NCBI GenBank assembly: GCA_963656345.1
Contig: CAVKHY010000115.1
Span: 1-6,607 of the forward strand
Direction of reading: 5' to 3'
DNA from: CAKUFA01 sp963656345
GTDB lineage: Bacteria; Bacillota; Clostridia; Christensenellales; Aristaeellaceae
DNA: 6,607 nt
Part shown: positions 1-6,596 of the stretch, piece after piece
Layout: each line of letters begins with the position of its first letter
Position numbering within the stretch: the stretch's first letter is position 1
The notes under the pieces: model-generated
The model's input: only the letters and a program-made list of their open reading frames with translations
Told to the model about the DNA's origin: nothing
Databases searched by the model: none
Made by a program: the position numbers and the translations under genes

Positions 1-144
1 CTTCCGCTGGAAGGCACGGATTGCGGCCACGTCATCCGCTTTGCAAACCCCATCTACCGTTGCGCTGTAGTAGCCCAAAGCAGTAAGCCGCTCCTGCAGT
101 CTGGACACCGCATCCCCGGTAACCCCCAGCTTAACGACCGTCAC
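1..144 (-). repeat. Peptidoglycan-binding repeat 4 (residues 477-524, cut by window edge)
   Basis: This is the fourth module, truncated by the end of the window. It reads VTVVKLGVTGDAVSRLQ, then RLTALGYYS, then VDGVCKADD and FQRK at the last visible codons. C509 (bases 46-48) lies where the other repeats have a residue of the xFG turn. It is the only cysteine seen in the mature part of the protein. Confidence 0.75.
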
Positions 145-1572
145 ATTGTCTTTGGTAATCGGCGTAGGTGTAGGCGTGGCCGTGGGTGCCGGTGTGGCAA
201 TGGGGGCAGGCGTTGCCGTCGTGCCCGCCGCTAAGGCGTTGATGCTAAAGAGCAGATTGTACGTGCTTTTGCCTGCAACGCCGTCTGCTTCCAGCCCGTT
301 ATTGCTTTGGAAATTCTTCAGGGCAGTCACACTGCCGGAGCCGAAATTGCCATCTACCTTGCCGGAGTAATAACCAAGTTCCTTTAACCGTTGCTGCACC
401 AGTTTGGCATCACTGCCGGAAGAGCCCTTCTGCACCTTGCTTTCCGGAACAGTAAAGGTAGGCACGGGGGTAGGCGTAGCTGTAGGGATAGGAGTGGGTG
501 TCGCATCTGCAGCAAGAGCGTCGCTGCTAAGCAAAAGCTTTTGCGTCTCGGCACCGGAAATGCCGTCAGCCGTCAAACCATTCTTTTTCTGGAACGCTTT
601 TGCTGCGCTCTTGGTCGCTGCATCATAGGTGCCGGTAATATCGCCGGTATAGTAGCCAAGTTCCTTCAGCCGGGCCTGGATAGTTTCCACCAGTTCGCCG
701 GTATTGTTCAGCCGAACAATCACGCCATCCACCGGGGCAAGGGTCATGACTGTCGTTTTGACCCCCTTGCTGTTTTTAGGCGTACCGCTATAAAGCATGG
801 CCTGCAGATTCGCATCCGCAATGCCGGTTACAGGATAGCTGTTGGCAGACTGGAAAGAAGTCACCGCATACTGGGTAGCATCGCCGAATTTGCCGTCAGC
901 CTTTCCGGTCAGGAAGCCAAGCTCAATCAACGCACTCTGCAGTGCCTTTACGGCAGAACCTTCCGAACCCTTCTGCAGTACCACGTAAGAGGTTGTGTTC
1001 TCAACAGGCTCCAAGGTAGCCACAGGTGTAGGCGTTGGAGTAACCTTGACCACTTGCTTAAGCACAATGTAGTCTGTCTTTACGTAGCCCTCCGTGCCGT
1101 TATATTCCACCTTTGCGAAGGTGCCGGACACGCTCTTCACCGTCAGTGCCGCACCCTTGGGAATCTTTTTCAGGATGTCACTGTTGGTGGACTGCCGTGC
1201 CCGCAGGTTCACGCTGTCGCTGGTCACCGTTTCATAGGGATACCCAGTCACCGTTTCCACCGGCACAGGCGTAGGGGTAATGATGACCGACTCATCGGTA
1301 ACGATGTAGGTCTTCAAAATGTACCCGGTACGATTGTTGTAGGTCACCTTGAAGTAGCTGCCGGATGAACCCGTTACCGTAACAGAGGCACCTTGTTCCA
1401 GCCGTTCCAGCACGGTTGCTGTAGAGGATGCCTTGGCACGCATGTTCACCTTATCGCTTGTCACCGTCATAAAAGGATAGGACAAGTCTGCCAATGCTGC
1501 CGTACAAAATAGGAGCACCGCTGCAAAGAGCGAAAAGGCAAAGCATAGCCTCACGTTACGGGTGTTTCTCAT
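1..1572 (-). CDS. Secreted SH3b / peptidoglycan-binding repeat protein (partial, C-terminus off left edge)
   Basis: My reading of the reverse strand gives 524 codons without a stop down to base 1, so the C-terminus is missing. The ATG at 1572-1570 follows a GGAGGA ribosome binding site (1586-1581) with 8-nt spacing. Residues 1-28 form a signal peptide: basic start with R2, R5 and R8, hydrophobic core 9-27, and an Ala-Leu-Ala site before D29. C23 is not in a lipobox. Residues 35-91 and 114-172 are bacterial SH3 domains (both have TSD-x-VN-[ML]-RA and end GY-[IV]-x-x-x-YIV). Residues 197-262, 284-350, 379-444 and 477-524 are PG_binding_1-type repeats with the pattern LQ/QxRLxxLGYYxGxxDGxxG...FQxxNGLxxDG. 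Thr-Pro-rich linkers lie at 178-184, 358-372 and 451-473. By family knowledge such proteins bind the cell wall, often carrying an amidase, peptidase or transpeptidase domain. That domain is inferred, not seen. Export and wall binding are well supported; the enzymatic role is unknown. Confidence 0.9.
   Translation of the reverse strand, partial: MRNTRNVRLCFAFSLFAAVLLFCTAALADLSYPFMTVTSDKVNMRAKASSTATVLERLEQGASVTVTGSSGSYFKVTYNNRTGYILKTYIVTDESVIITPTPVPVETVTGYPYETVTSDSVNLRARQSTNSDILKKIPKGAALTVKSVSGTFAKVEYNGTEGYVKTDYIVLKQVVKVTPTPTPVATLEPVENTTSYVVLQKGSEGSAVKALQSALIELGFLTGKADGKFGDATQYAVTSFQSANSYPVTGIADANLQAMLYSGTPKNSKGVKTTVMTLAPVDGVIVRLNNTGELVETIQARLKELGYYTGDITGTYDAATKSAAKAFQKKNGLTADGISGAETQKLLLSSDALAADATPTPIPTATPTPVPTFTVPESKVQKGSSGSDAKLVQQRLKELGYYSGKVDGNFGSGSVTALKNFQSNNGLEADGVAGKSTYNLLFSINALAAGTTATPAPIATPAPTATPTPTPITKDNVTVVKLGVTGDAVSRLQERLTALGYYSATVDGVCKADDVAAIRAFQRK
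241..438 (-). repeat. Peptidoglycan-binding repeat 3 (residues 379-444)
   Basis: This is the third module. It opens KVQKGSSGSDAKLVQ and contains RLKELGYYSG, VDGNFG and FQSNNGLEADG, the most canonical form of the four. Like repeat 2 it is followed by ALAA and a Thr/Pro/Ala linker, suggesting that module and linker were copied as one unit. Confidence 0.8.
523..723 (-). repeat. Peptidoglycan-binding repeat 2 (residues 284-350)
   Basis: This is the second PG_binding_1-like module. It contains QARLKELGYYTG, an FQKKNGLTADG turn and a final helix ETQKLLLSS, and it runs into ALAA followed by a Thr-Pro linker. It is closely similar to repeat 3, sharing RLKELGYY exactly. Its first segment reads VIVRLNNTGELV, where repeats 1 and 3 have the canonical QKGSxGS. 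Confidence 0.8.
787..984 (-). repeat. Peptidoglycan-binding repeat 1 (residues 197-262)
   Basis: This is the first PG_binding_1-like module of the wall protein. It starts VLQKGSEGSAVKALQ and continues with a helix ending in ELGFLTG, then a DGKFG turn and an FQSAN segment. It is the most divergent of the four: the usual NGL-x-x-DG turn is replaced by NSYPVTG. It is followed by about 20 residues without the Thr-Pro linker that follows repeats 2 and 3. Confidence 0.75.
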
Positions 1573-1580
1573 CCAACAGT

Positions 1581-1586
1581 TCCTCC
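1581..1586 (-). promoter_or_regulatory. Ribosome binding site of the wall-binding protein gene
   Basis: GGAGGA is separated by 8 bases from the ATG at 1572-1570. It fixes the start of the reading frame directly before a well-formed signal peptide. Confidence 0.8.
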
Positions 1587-1632
1587 ACATCAAAAGGATT
1601 GTGGTCTGTTACAGCAAATATAACATCAATTC

Positions 1633-1661
1633 ATTTTAACCCTTAAAAATCAAAGTGTCAA
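1633..1661 (-). promoter_or_regulatory. Sigma-A-type promoter for the wall-binding protein gene
   Basis: On the reverse strand a perfect TTGACA -35 box (1661-1656) is followed by exactly 17 bases and then TAAAAT (1638-1633), five of six matches to the -10 consensus. The predicted transcription start is near 1626, giving a leader of about 53 bases before the ATG at 1572. A second candidate lies just downstream: an extended -10 element, TG-T-TATATT, at 1625-1617. It has no good -35 box at 17 bases. The promoter lies between the two minus-strand genes, so the wall protein can be transcribed independently of the gene upstream of it. Confidence 0.75.
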
Positions 1662-1708
1662 CATTTTTTCTTCATCATTTCGTAACATTTGCATGAACTT
1701 CCCCTGCC

Positions 1709-2854
1709 TCACAAAGAATCCATCTCCCGGCCGTAAACATCGTAGAGATAAGCCGTGTCTTCCTTCTTGTCATGCCAAACGTTTTCATCCGGCCAAAGGA
1801 GATCCGTCTCTCCCGGTGTGCTCAGGGTACCGATGTTGATGGTTTGCCCAGGCGCAATGACCGTCCCTTCAGGGAAGACGAAGATTTCCTTTCCCCGTTC
1901 CGAGTACAGATACCAGCCGGACAGATCCACCGCTGCTTCCCCATTGTTGCGGACAGAAACGGTATCCTGTGCATTGGATCGGTCACTGATGACAACACCG
2001 GAAACCTTAGCAGGCAGCTGTGCCTCAGGCAGCATGGTTACGTTGGCTACTTCATCTGTCAGGGTCACAAGCACGCCCTCCCCTGCGTCCTGGGTAACAA
2101 CAACCTTTGCGCCAAAGGACGTGAGCAGCGACACAACGGATTCCGCCGGGGTGTCGTCTCTTTCCGCCGTGCTGGTGGAAATCACGGCAACCTGCGGCGT
2201 TACGTTCCGCACAAGGGAAGAGGATGTGGCATCGTCCCGGCCGTGATGCGCCACCTTCAGCACATCCGCATGCTTCAGTGCTTTGGCCGCCAGCAGCGTG
2301 CGTTCCTCTGTGAATTCCATATCCCCGGCCAGCAGCATGGTACCGGCCTTGGTTTCCACATACAGCACAAGGGAATTGTCATTTTCGCTATCGTCATTTG
2401 CCTCCAGCGGGGCAATCACGGCGATCGTGCCCCCATCGATGGGCAGGCTGTCCCCTGCCTTCAGCCAGGTAACTTCTGCTTCTCGCAGTGCGGCTGCCAA
2501 CACCATGGGATGCTTGGAAGTTTTTACGTCCGTATAATAGGCGGAAGCATACCAATGATCCACCGTTACCCCGGACATGGCCAACGCCCACAGTCCCCCT
2601 GCATGATCCTTGTCCGTGTGGGTAAGGATCACACCGTCTAAGTGGGTAATGCCCCGGGTACGCAGCGCCGCAGACACTGTGCCCCAGCTTTCTGCTGTAC
2701 CCGTATCGATCATGTACCGGGTCGATCCGCTTTCCAGCAGCAGACAATCCGCCTTGCCCACATTCAGTGCAAGCAGTGTGGTTTCTTCCGCTGCTGCAAG
2801 CACGGCAACACAAAGCATGCACAGGGTAAGCAGTACAAGCAGCCATCGTTTCAT
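1709..2854 (-). CDS. Secreted metallo-beta-lactamase-fold hydrolase (ComEC-like) with C-terminal lamin-tail domain
   Basis: The protein has 381 residues from ATG 2854, or 383 from ATG 2860. I prefer 2854 because GGAGG at 2867-2863 lies 8 bases from it but only 2 from 2860. Numbering here is from 2860. Residues 3-24 are a signal peptide (basic KMKR, hydrophobic core, Ala-rich cleavage region). Residues about 28-280 are the MBL domain: LNVGKADC at 32-39, the HxDxDH metal motif at 81-86 followed by AGG, NSLVL at 162-166, LLAGD at 176-180 and AHHG at 204-207. This order matches the cytoplasmic or extracytoplasmic MBL domain of ComEC and its soluble relatives, which are metal-dependent phosphodiesterases or nucleases. 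Residues about 286-378 resemble a lamin-tail domain: VRNNGEAAVDLSGWYL, FPEGTVIAPGQ and DTAYLYDVYG. There are no ComEC channel helices, so a DNA-uptake channel is not expected. The substrate is unknown; nucleic acid or nucleotide is an inference. Stop is TGA at 1711-1709. Confidence 0.9.
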   Translation of the reverse strand: MKRWLLVLLTLCMLCVAVLAAAEETTLLALNVGKADCLLLESGSTRYMIDTGTAESWGTVSAALRTRGITHLDGVILTHTDKDHAGGLWALAMSGVTVDHWYASAYYTDVKTSKHPMVLAAALREAEVTWLKAGDSLPIDGGTIAVIAPLEANDDSENDNSLVLYVETKAGTMLLAGDMEFTEERTLLAAKALKHADVLKVAHHGRDDATSSSLVRNVTPQVAVISTSTAERDDTPAESVVSLLTSFGAKVVVTQDAGEGVLVTLTDEVANVTMLPEAQLPAKVSGVVISDRSNAQDTVSVRNNGEAAVDLSGWYLYSERGKEIFVFPEGTVIAPGQTINIGTLSTPGETDLLWPDENVWHDKKEDTAYLYDVYGREMDSL

Positions 2855-2862
2855 CTTCATCG

Positions 2863-2867
2863 CCTCC
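2863..2867 (-). promoter_or_regulatory. Ribosome binding site that decides the start of the MBL gene
   Basis: GGAGG on the reverse strand is 8 bases from the ATG at 2854-2852 and only 2 bases from the in-frame ATG at 2860-2858. Normal spacing favours the inner ATG, removing Met-Lys from the longest frame. Either choice leaves an intact signal peptide. Confidence 0.65.
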
Positions 2868-2950
2868 GTTCATTCAACGCTCTTCGGGTACTGCTTCTTC
2901 CCCGGCGGGACAAAATCCTGCCGAACGATCCTTGCAGTGCAATTTTTCTC

Positions 2951-2979
2951 TTGCATTTTTCTCTTTTGTGTGGTACACT
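2951..2979 (+). promoter_or_regulatory. Probable promoter of the tRNA-Ala gene
   Basis: TTGCAT (2951-2956) and TACACT (2974-2979) are separated by 17 bases, and TG at 2971-2972 gives an extended -10 (TG-G-TACACT). Each hexamer has four of six consensus matches. The predicted start near 2986 would leave a leader of about 33 bases to be trimmed from the tRNA precursor. The rest of the 158-base gap 2861-3018 shows no gene. A minus-strand promoter for the MBL gene must lie in or near it, but I found only weak candidates. Confidence 0.55.
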
Positions 2980-3018
2980 TGCGCTTGCACCTGAGAGATA
3001 TTCTTCATGTGCGCCTAT

Positions 3019-3091
3019 GGGGCATTGGCACAGTTGGTAGTGCGCTACATTCGCATTGTAGAGGTCACGGGTTCGACTCCCGTATGCTCCA
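3019..3091 (+). tRNA. tRNA-Ala (anticodon CGC)
   Basis: A complete 73-base cloverleaf can be folded by eye. The acceptor stem pairs GGGGCAT (3019-3025) with ATGCTCC (3084-3090). The D stem is GCAC/GTGC around loop AGTTGGTA. The anticodon stem is CTACA/TGTAG with loop TTCGCAT, placing anticodon CGC at 3052-3054. The variable loop is AGGTC, and the T stem ACGGG/CCCGT encloses TTCGACT. The discriminator base is A at 3091. The third acceptor pair is G3-U70, the known identity element for alanyl-tRNA synthetase, which agrees with the anticodon (reads GCG). The CCA end is not encoded, because the bases after A73 are CTT, so a CCA-adding enzyme must supply it. It is alone on the plus strand between two minus-strand genes. 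Confidence 0.96.
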
Positions 3092-3104
3092 CTTTTTTAT
3101 TTAG

Positions 3105-3147
3105 ACGACTTCATCTTCGCTGGGATGGAGTCGTTCTTTTCTATTTT
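3105..3147 (+). terminator. Intrinsic terminator downstream of tRNA-Ala
   Basis: An 11-bp stem pairs 3105-3115 (ACGACTTCATC) with 3124-3134 (GATGGAGTCGT), with one G-T wobble and an 8-base loop. It is followed by TTCTTTTCTATTTT, a U-rich tail on the plus strand. On the minus strand the bases after the stem are A-rich, so it should work only for the tRNA transcript. A further run of T lies directly after the tRNA at 3093-3098. Confidence 0.8.
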
Positions 3148-3151
3148 GCCA

Positions 3152-3194
3152 ACAAGAAGCTGCCGCCACGCCCAAGCGTACAGTAGCTTCTTGT
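3152..3194 (-). terminator. Strong inverted repeat after the HsdR gene, possible terminator
   Basis: A 12-bp stem pairs 3152-3163 (ACAAGAAGCTGC) with 3183-3194 (GTAGCTTCTTGT), with one G-T wobble. Inside it a second small stem, ACGC/GCGT (3168-3171 with 3176-3179), closes a 4-base loop. It begins 27 bases beyond the stop of the minus-strand HsdR gene, so it is placed where a terminator is expected. No clear U run follows on the minus strand (TGGCAAAATAG), so it may instead stabilise the mRNA 3' end or act with another factor. Confidence 0.5.
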
Positions 3195-3221
3195 GTTCCC
3201 TGTCCTATTTATCTGTTCCTA

Positions 3222-6200
3222 TTAGCCCATTGCCTTGCAATACTCTGCATTTTCTTTAACTTCCGTGATAGTGCTCATGAGTGCGTTGCATGTCTTACCA
3301 TCAAAAAGCTTGATGAAGCTGACCGGCTTGTCAAAGGGCGGCTTTAGCAGATCAGCAACACTGTTCATATAGCCGTTTTGCTCAATATGGTTGATAATTT
3401 TATGGACAAAGGCAATCTGCCGTTGATTCAGGGACTGGTCGTTGATGAAGGCGGAGAACGCCTGCATGGCTGCCTCATGATCCATTTTTGCAATCTTTCG
3501 GACAAGCAGACCGAAAGGCGTATCCCCGAATTCACGCCGGTAGTCTTCTCTGCTGCCCAGCTCGGTGGTCAACACCCGTTCCAGCTCCTCATAGTCCCCC
3601 TGCAGTAGCTTCATGTTGTGCGTCAGCTTATAAATGGCCATGGTGTTCCCATTTTCGTTGATGTATCGGTTGACCTTCTGCCGATAATCCTCAAAATCAT
3701 AGGCCTGTTCCAATGGATTGCCTTCTCCCAGAAACAGCACCGGATCTTCCAATCGGGTGATGACGGACTTCTTCGGATCTCCCTGATCCAGAAACTTGAT
3801 TAATCCCCGCAGCTCCGTCCTTGCTTTTTCAAAGCGAAGCACATCCCTGTCCGTCCAAAATCTATCGGTCAGAAGCTCCTGAATGACGGGCAATTTTTCC
3901 TGCACCTGAGGAATGCTGATTTTTCTCTTCAGCGCACCGGCAGTATCACACAGTGTGTTTTTCCCGGCCTTAAAAGATGGCATCTGCTCCATGTCTGCAA
4001 GCATCAAACCATACATAAAGTTGTCGAAGCGTTTGGCCAGTTCATCATCCTCCTCAAGACAAACGAGGGGTGCAACATACTTCAGCAGTTCCGCCTTGTC
4101 CCCCTCGCTGATGGCGTCAAAGGCAGTCTCCTGCTTGTACTTCTCCACATAGACCCGTTGAAGCTTCACGGAAATCAGCGTCGGATTCAGTGCCGCCACC
4201 TGACCACGACAGCCATCGGCCATGGTCTTGCGCCACGCCTGATAGTCTTCCCTTGCATAGGTACTTTCCTGCAAAAGAGACATCAGCTGTACCTGCTTGC
4301 CGAAGATATTCTCGCTGAGGGTCTTCACATTCCGTGCTTCAAACCCATCTTTGTGGGCACGGAAATATTCAAAGTTCCCGCAATAGTCGAAGATCAGGAA
4401 CCGCCGCTTATCCGTGTATTCCCCATCGATCTGATCCACACAGGTTAGCCCCTTGCACAGTCGGGTGCCCCGTCCGATCATTTGCCAGAATTTGGCCTTG
4501 GAACGTACCTTTTTGAAGAACACCAGATTGACGCAATGGGGCACGTCAATACCCGTATCCATCATATCCACAGATACGGCGATAAAGGGAGGCTTATCCT
4601 CCTGCTTAAAGTCATCAATAACAGTCTGGGCATAGGAATCATCGCAGATGACTCGTTGAACAAAGGCGCCCTTGTGCCGGGGATACAGTTTATTGAACCG
4701 CTCCAGAATGAACTCCGCATGCCGCTTGTTCTGGGCAAAGATGATGGTTTTGCCGATGCGGTCGCCCCCGGCCACGCGAATTCCCCGCTCCATCAAATCC
4801 TGCAACACGATATCCACGGTGGACTCATTGAAGATGTAATTGTTGATAGCCGCCGAAGGAATGAAGTTCGGCAGCGTACCATCCTCGATAAAATCCTCCT
4901 CATAGCGCCGCTTGTCCTCCTCGGACAGGTCGTCGTAAGTGATGCCTTCATCCAAGAATTTGGTCTTTACCTCATAATTGTAGTACGGTACGAGGACATG
5001 ATCTTTCAGCGCGGTTTCATAATCGTAAGCATAGGTAGGCACACCATGGGCCATTTCGAAAAAATCGTAGGTATTGCGGTCAACGTCGGTTTTCGGAGTG
5101 GCAGTCAAGCCTACCAGAATGGCATCAAAATAGTCGAAGATGGCACGATACTTTTTGAAGATGCTCCGGTGGCTTTCATCAATGATGATCAAATCGAAAT
5201 GGGCAGGCGAAAACAGCCGCACCCCGTTTCTGCTCTTGGTATCATCAATGGCGTTGAGCATGGTGGGATAGGTGGAAAAGACGATTCTGGCATTCCGATC
5301 ATCCTTGTTGGTGCAAAGATTGCACAGGGACATATCCGGCAGATAGTCCTTGAAAGCATCCTTAGCCTGCTTCACCAGGGCGGTGCGATCTGCAAGGAAC
5401 AGAATGTTGGTGACATACCTGCCCCGGCTGAGCACATCCGTCAGGCTGGCGGCGGTGCGGGTTTTCCCCGTGCCGGTAGCCATGACCAGCAGATGCTTAC
5501 GAAATCCCTGCTCGAGCTTATCGCACACGGCACGGATGGCTTCTTTTTGATAATAGCGATTGGTGATACGGTCGTCAACGGTAACAGCTGACAAATCCAG
5601 CCGTTCTTCCCGGCGGTTCATCAGCTTCTGCAGATCGTCCTTGCTGAAAATGCCGCTGACCTTCCGCTGGGCTGAGGTTTTGTCATCCCAGAAATAAGTA
5701 TCAAAACCGTTGGTGACAAACATCATGGGACGGCGGCCGAATCTGCGCTCCAGGCAGTCCGCATACAGCACCGCCTGCTTGCGGCCAACGTTGGGATCCT
5801 TGCTGGTGCGCTTCGCCTCCACCACAGCAAGGGGATACCCGTCCTTGCCGAAGAGTACATAATCGCAGTAGCCGACCTGATCAATCTTGCCGGCCATGCC
5901 CTCCACCTGATATTCCTCCTGCACATCCGCATCCGTGCCGGTAAGCTTCCAGCCCATTTCCCTCAAATCCACATCGATGTAGATCTTTCGGGTCTTGAAC
6001 TCGGAAAGCTCATCCGAATGGAAGGTGCGAACTTCCTTGTGCTGTTCCTTTTCCGCCGTGTACCGGGCAGCCATGCCGGCAATCTGCTTGCGGAGCGCAT
6101 CAATTTCGGCGTTCTTCTCATCTAGAAGGCTTTCCTGTTCCTTGATTTTCTTGGTGTCCACAAGAACCTGCTCCGTGGGAATCAGGCTTTCGTCAAACTT

Positions 6201-6596
6201 CCGCTCCTGATAATCCGTGCCGTAGCAGTAGTCAATCCACTGAATGAACTCAAACAGCCCCTTCAAGGACATGAGTGCATCGCTCTTCTGCACACTTTTC
6301 TCCGTGTGCACGGCCAGATTCCCCAGCTTGATGATAAAGGGCAGCTTGCCCCAGGTATTGCCATCCACGGCAAAGCGGAAGGAAGGTTCATGAATCAGGG
6401 ACTGGAGATTGTCCTTATAGGGCATCTCCATGGTGGTATCCGCAGCATACACCCACTTGACCGCCAGCTCCAGCGCCTTGCGACAGCCCACGGCGCACAT
6501 AGAAGGAGCGGTTGCATACACCCGTTCCGCCTCCATAGCGGCAGCAGAAAACAGAGCATATTCGCTGCGTTCTTTCAAAAACTCGAAATTGGTCAC
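3222..6596 (-). CDS. hsdR: Type I restriction endonuclease R subunit (HsdR-like; DUF4145 + nuclease + SF2 translocase)
   Basis: This 1124-residue protein would be the ATP-driven DNA translocase and nuclease of a Type I restriction complex. Residues about 15-115 resemble DUF4145 (CRKALELAVKWVYA at 38-51). Residues about 148-188 are a charged, probably coiled-coil segment. Residues 205-300 hold the PD-(D/E)xK nuclease, with D245 and E260-x-K262 as likely catalytic residues. The SF2 motor has Walker A ATGTGKT at 373-379, the DESH box at 473-476, TAT at 498-500, TGIDVP at 681-686 and QMIGRGTRL at 705-713. Residues about 1020-1100 match the EcoEI-type R subunit C-terminus (NQRQIAFVHKIINH, then KPPFDKP). 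No key motif is missing. The start is GTG at 6596-6594. No stop precedes it in the 11 bases left, so the true start could lie just outside the window. The stop is TAA at 3224-3222. HsdM and HsdS are expected upstream, beyond the right edge. Confidence 0.92.
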   Translation of the reverse strand: MTNFEFLKERSEYALFSAAAMEAERVYATAPSMCAVGCRKALELAVKWVYAADTTMEMPYKDNLQSLIHEPSFRFAVDGNTWGKLPFIIKLGNLAVHTEKSVQKSDALMSLKGLFEFIQWIDYCYGTDYQERKFDESLIPTEQVLVDTKKIKEQESLLDEKNAEIDALRKQIAGMAARYTAEKEQHKEVRTFHSDELSEFKTRKIYIDVDLREMGWKLTGTDADVQEEYQVEGMAGKIDQVGYCDYVLFGKDGYPLAVVEAKRTSKDPNVGRKQAVLYADCLERRFGRRPMMFVTNGFDTYFWDDKTSAQRKVSGIFSKDDLQKLMNRREERLDLSAVTVDDRITNRYYQKEAIRAVCDKLEQGFRKHLLVMATGTGKTRTAASLTDVLSRGRYVTNILFLADRTALVKQAKDAFKDYLPDMSLCNLCTNKDDRNARIVFSTYPTMLNAIDDTKSRNGVRLFSPAHFDLIIIDESHRSIFKKYRAIFDYFDAILVGLTATPKTDVDRNTYDFFEMAHGVPTYAYDYETALKDHVLVPYYNYEVKTKFLDEGITYDDLSEEDKRRYEEDFIEDGTLPNFIPSAAINNYIFNESTVDIVLQDLMERGIRVAGGDRIGKTIIFAQNKRHAEFILERFNKLYPRHKGAFVQRVICDDSYAQTVIDDFKQEDKPPFIAVSVDMMDTGIDVPHCVNLVFFKKVRSKAKFWQMIGRGTRLCKGLTCVDQIDGEYTDKRRFLIFDYCGNFEYFRAHKDGFEARNVKTLSENIFGKQVQLMSLLQESTYAREDYQAWRKTMADGCRGQVAALNPTLISVKLQRVYVEKYKQETAFDAISEGDKAELLKYVAPLVCLEEDDELAKRFDNFMYGLMLADMEQMPSFKAGKNTLCDTAGALKRKISIPQVQEKLPVIQELLTDRFWTDRDVLRFEKARTELRGLIKFLDQGDPKKSVITRLEDPVLFLGEGNPLEQAYDFEDYRQKVNRYINENGNTMAIYKLTHNMKLLQGDYEELERVLTTELGSREDYRREFGDTPFGLLVRKIAKMDHEAAMQAFSAFINDQSLNQRQIAFVHKIINHIEQNGYMNSVADLLKPPFDKPVSFIKLFDGKTCNALMSTITEVKENAEYCKAMG

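Noticed and set aside
391..1368. Long plus-strand open frame of 325 codons
   Set aside because: It is antisense to the SH3b/PG-binding gene, which has a signal peptide, ribosome binding site, promoter and clear domain repeats. The antisense product is rich in Arg, His and Cys with no recognisable motif.
1772..2641. Plus-strand open frame of 289 codons opposite the MBL gene
   Set aside because: It lies opposite conserved MBL motifs on the reverse strand, has no recognisable domain, and is explained by codon bias of the true gene.
2942..2965. Direct repeat ATTTTTCTCTT (two copies 13 bases apart)
   Set aside because: It is short, of low complexity, and partly overlaps the tRNA promoter. It may be chance in a T-rich upstream region.
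2967..2977. Small inverted repeat GTGT-GGT-ACAC at the tRNA -10 region, considered as an operator
   Set aside because: Only four base pairs per arm and no second site, which is not enough to propose regulator binding.
2610..3104. Plus-strand open frame running through the tRNA-Ala
   Set aside because: It overlaps the tRNA gene completely and the 5' part of the MBL gene in antisense, so it cannot be a real gene.
4482..5591. Plus-strand open frame of 369 codons inside the HsdR gene
   Set aside because: It is the complement of the helicase motor region, where the sense strand carries all SF2 motifs in order. No domain or convincing start signal was seen in the antisense frame.
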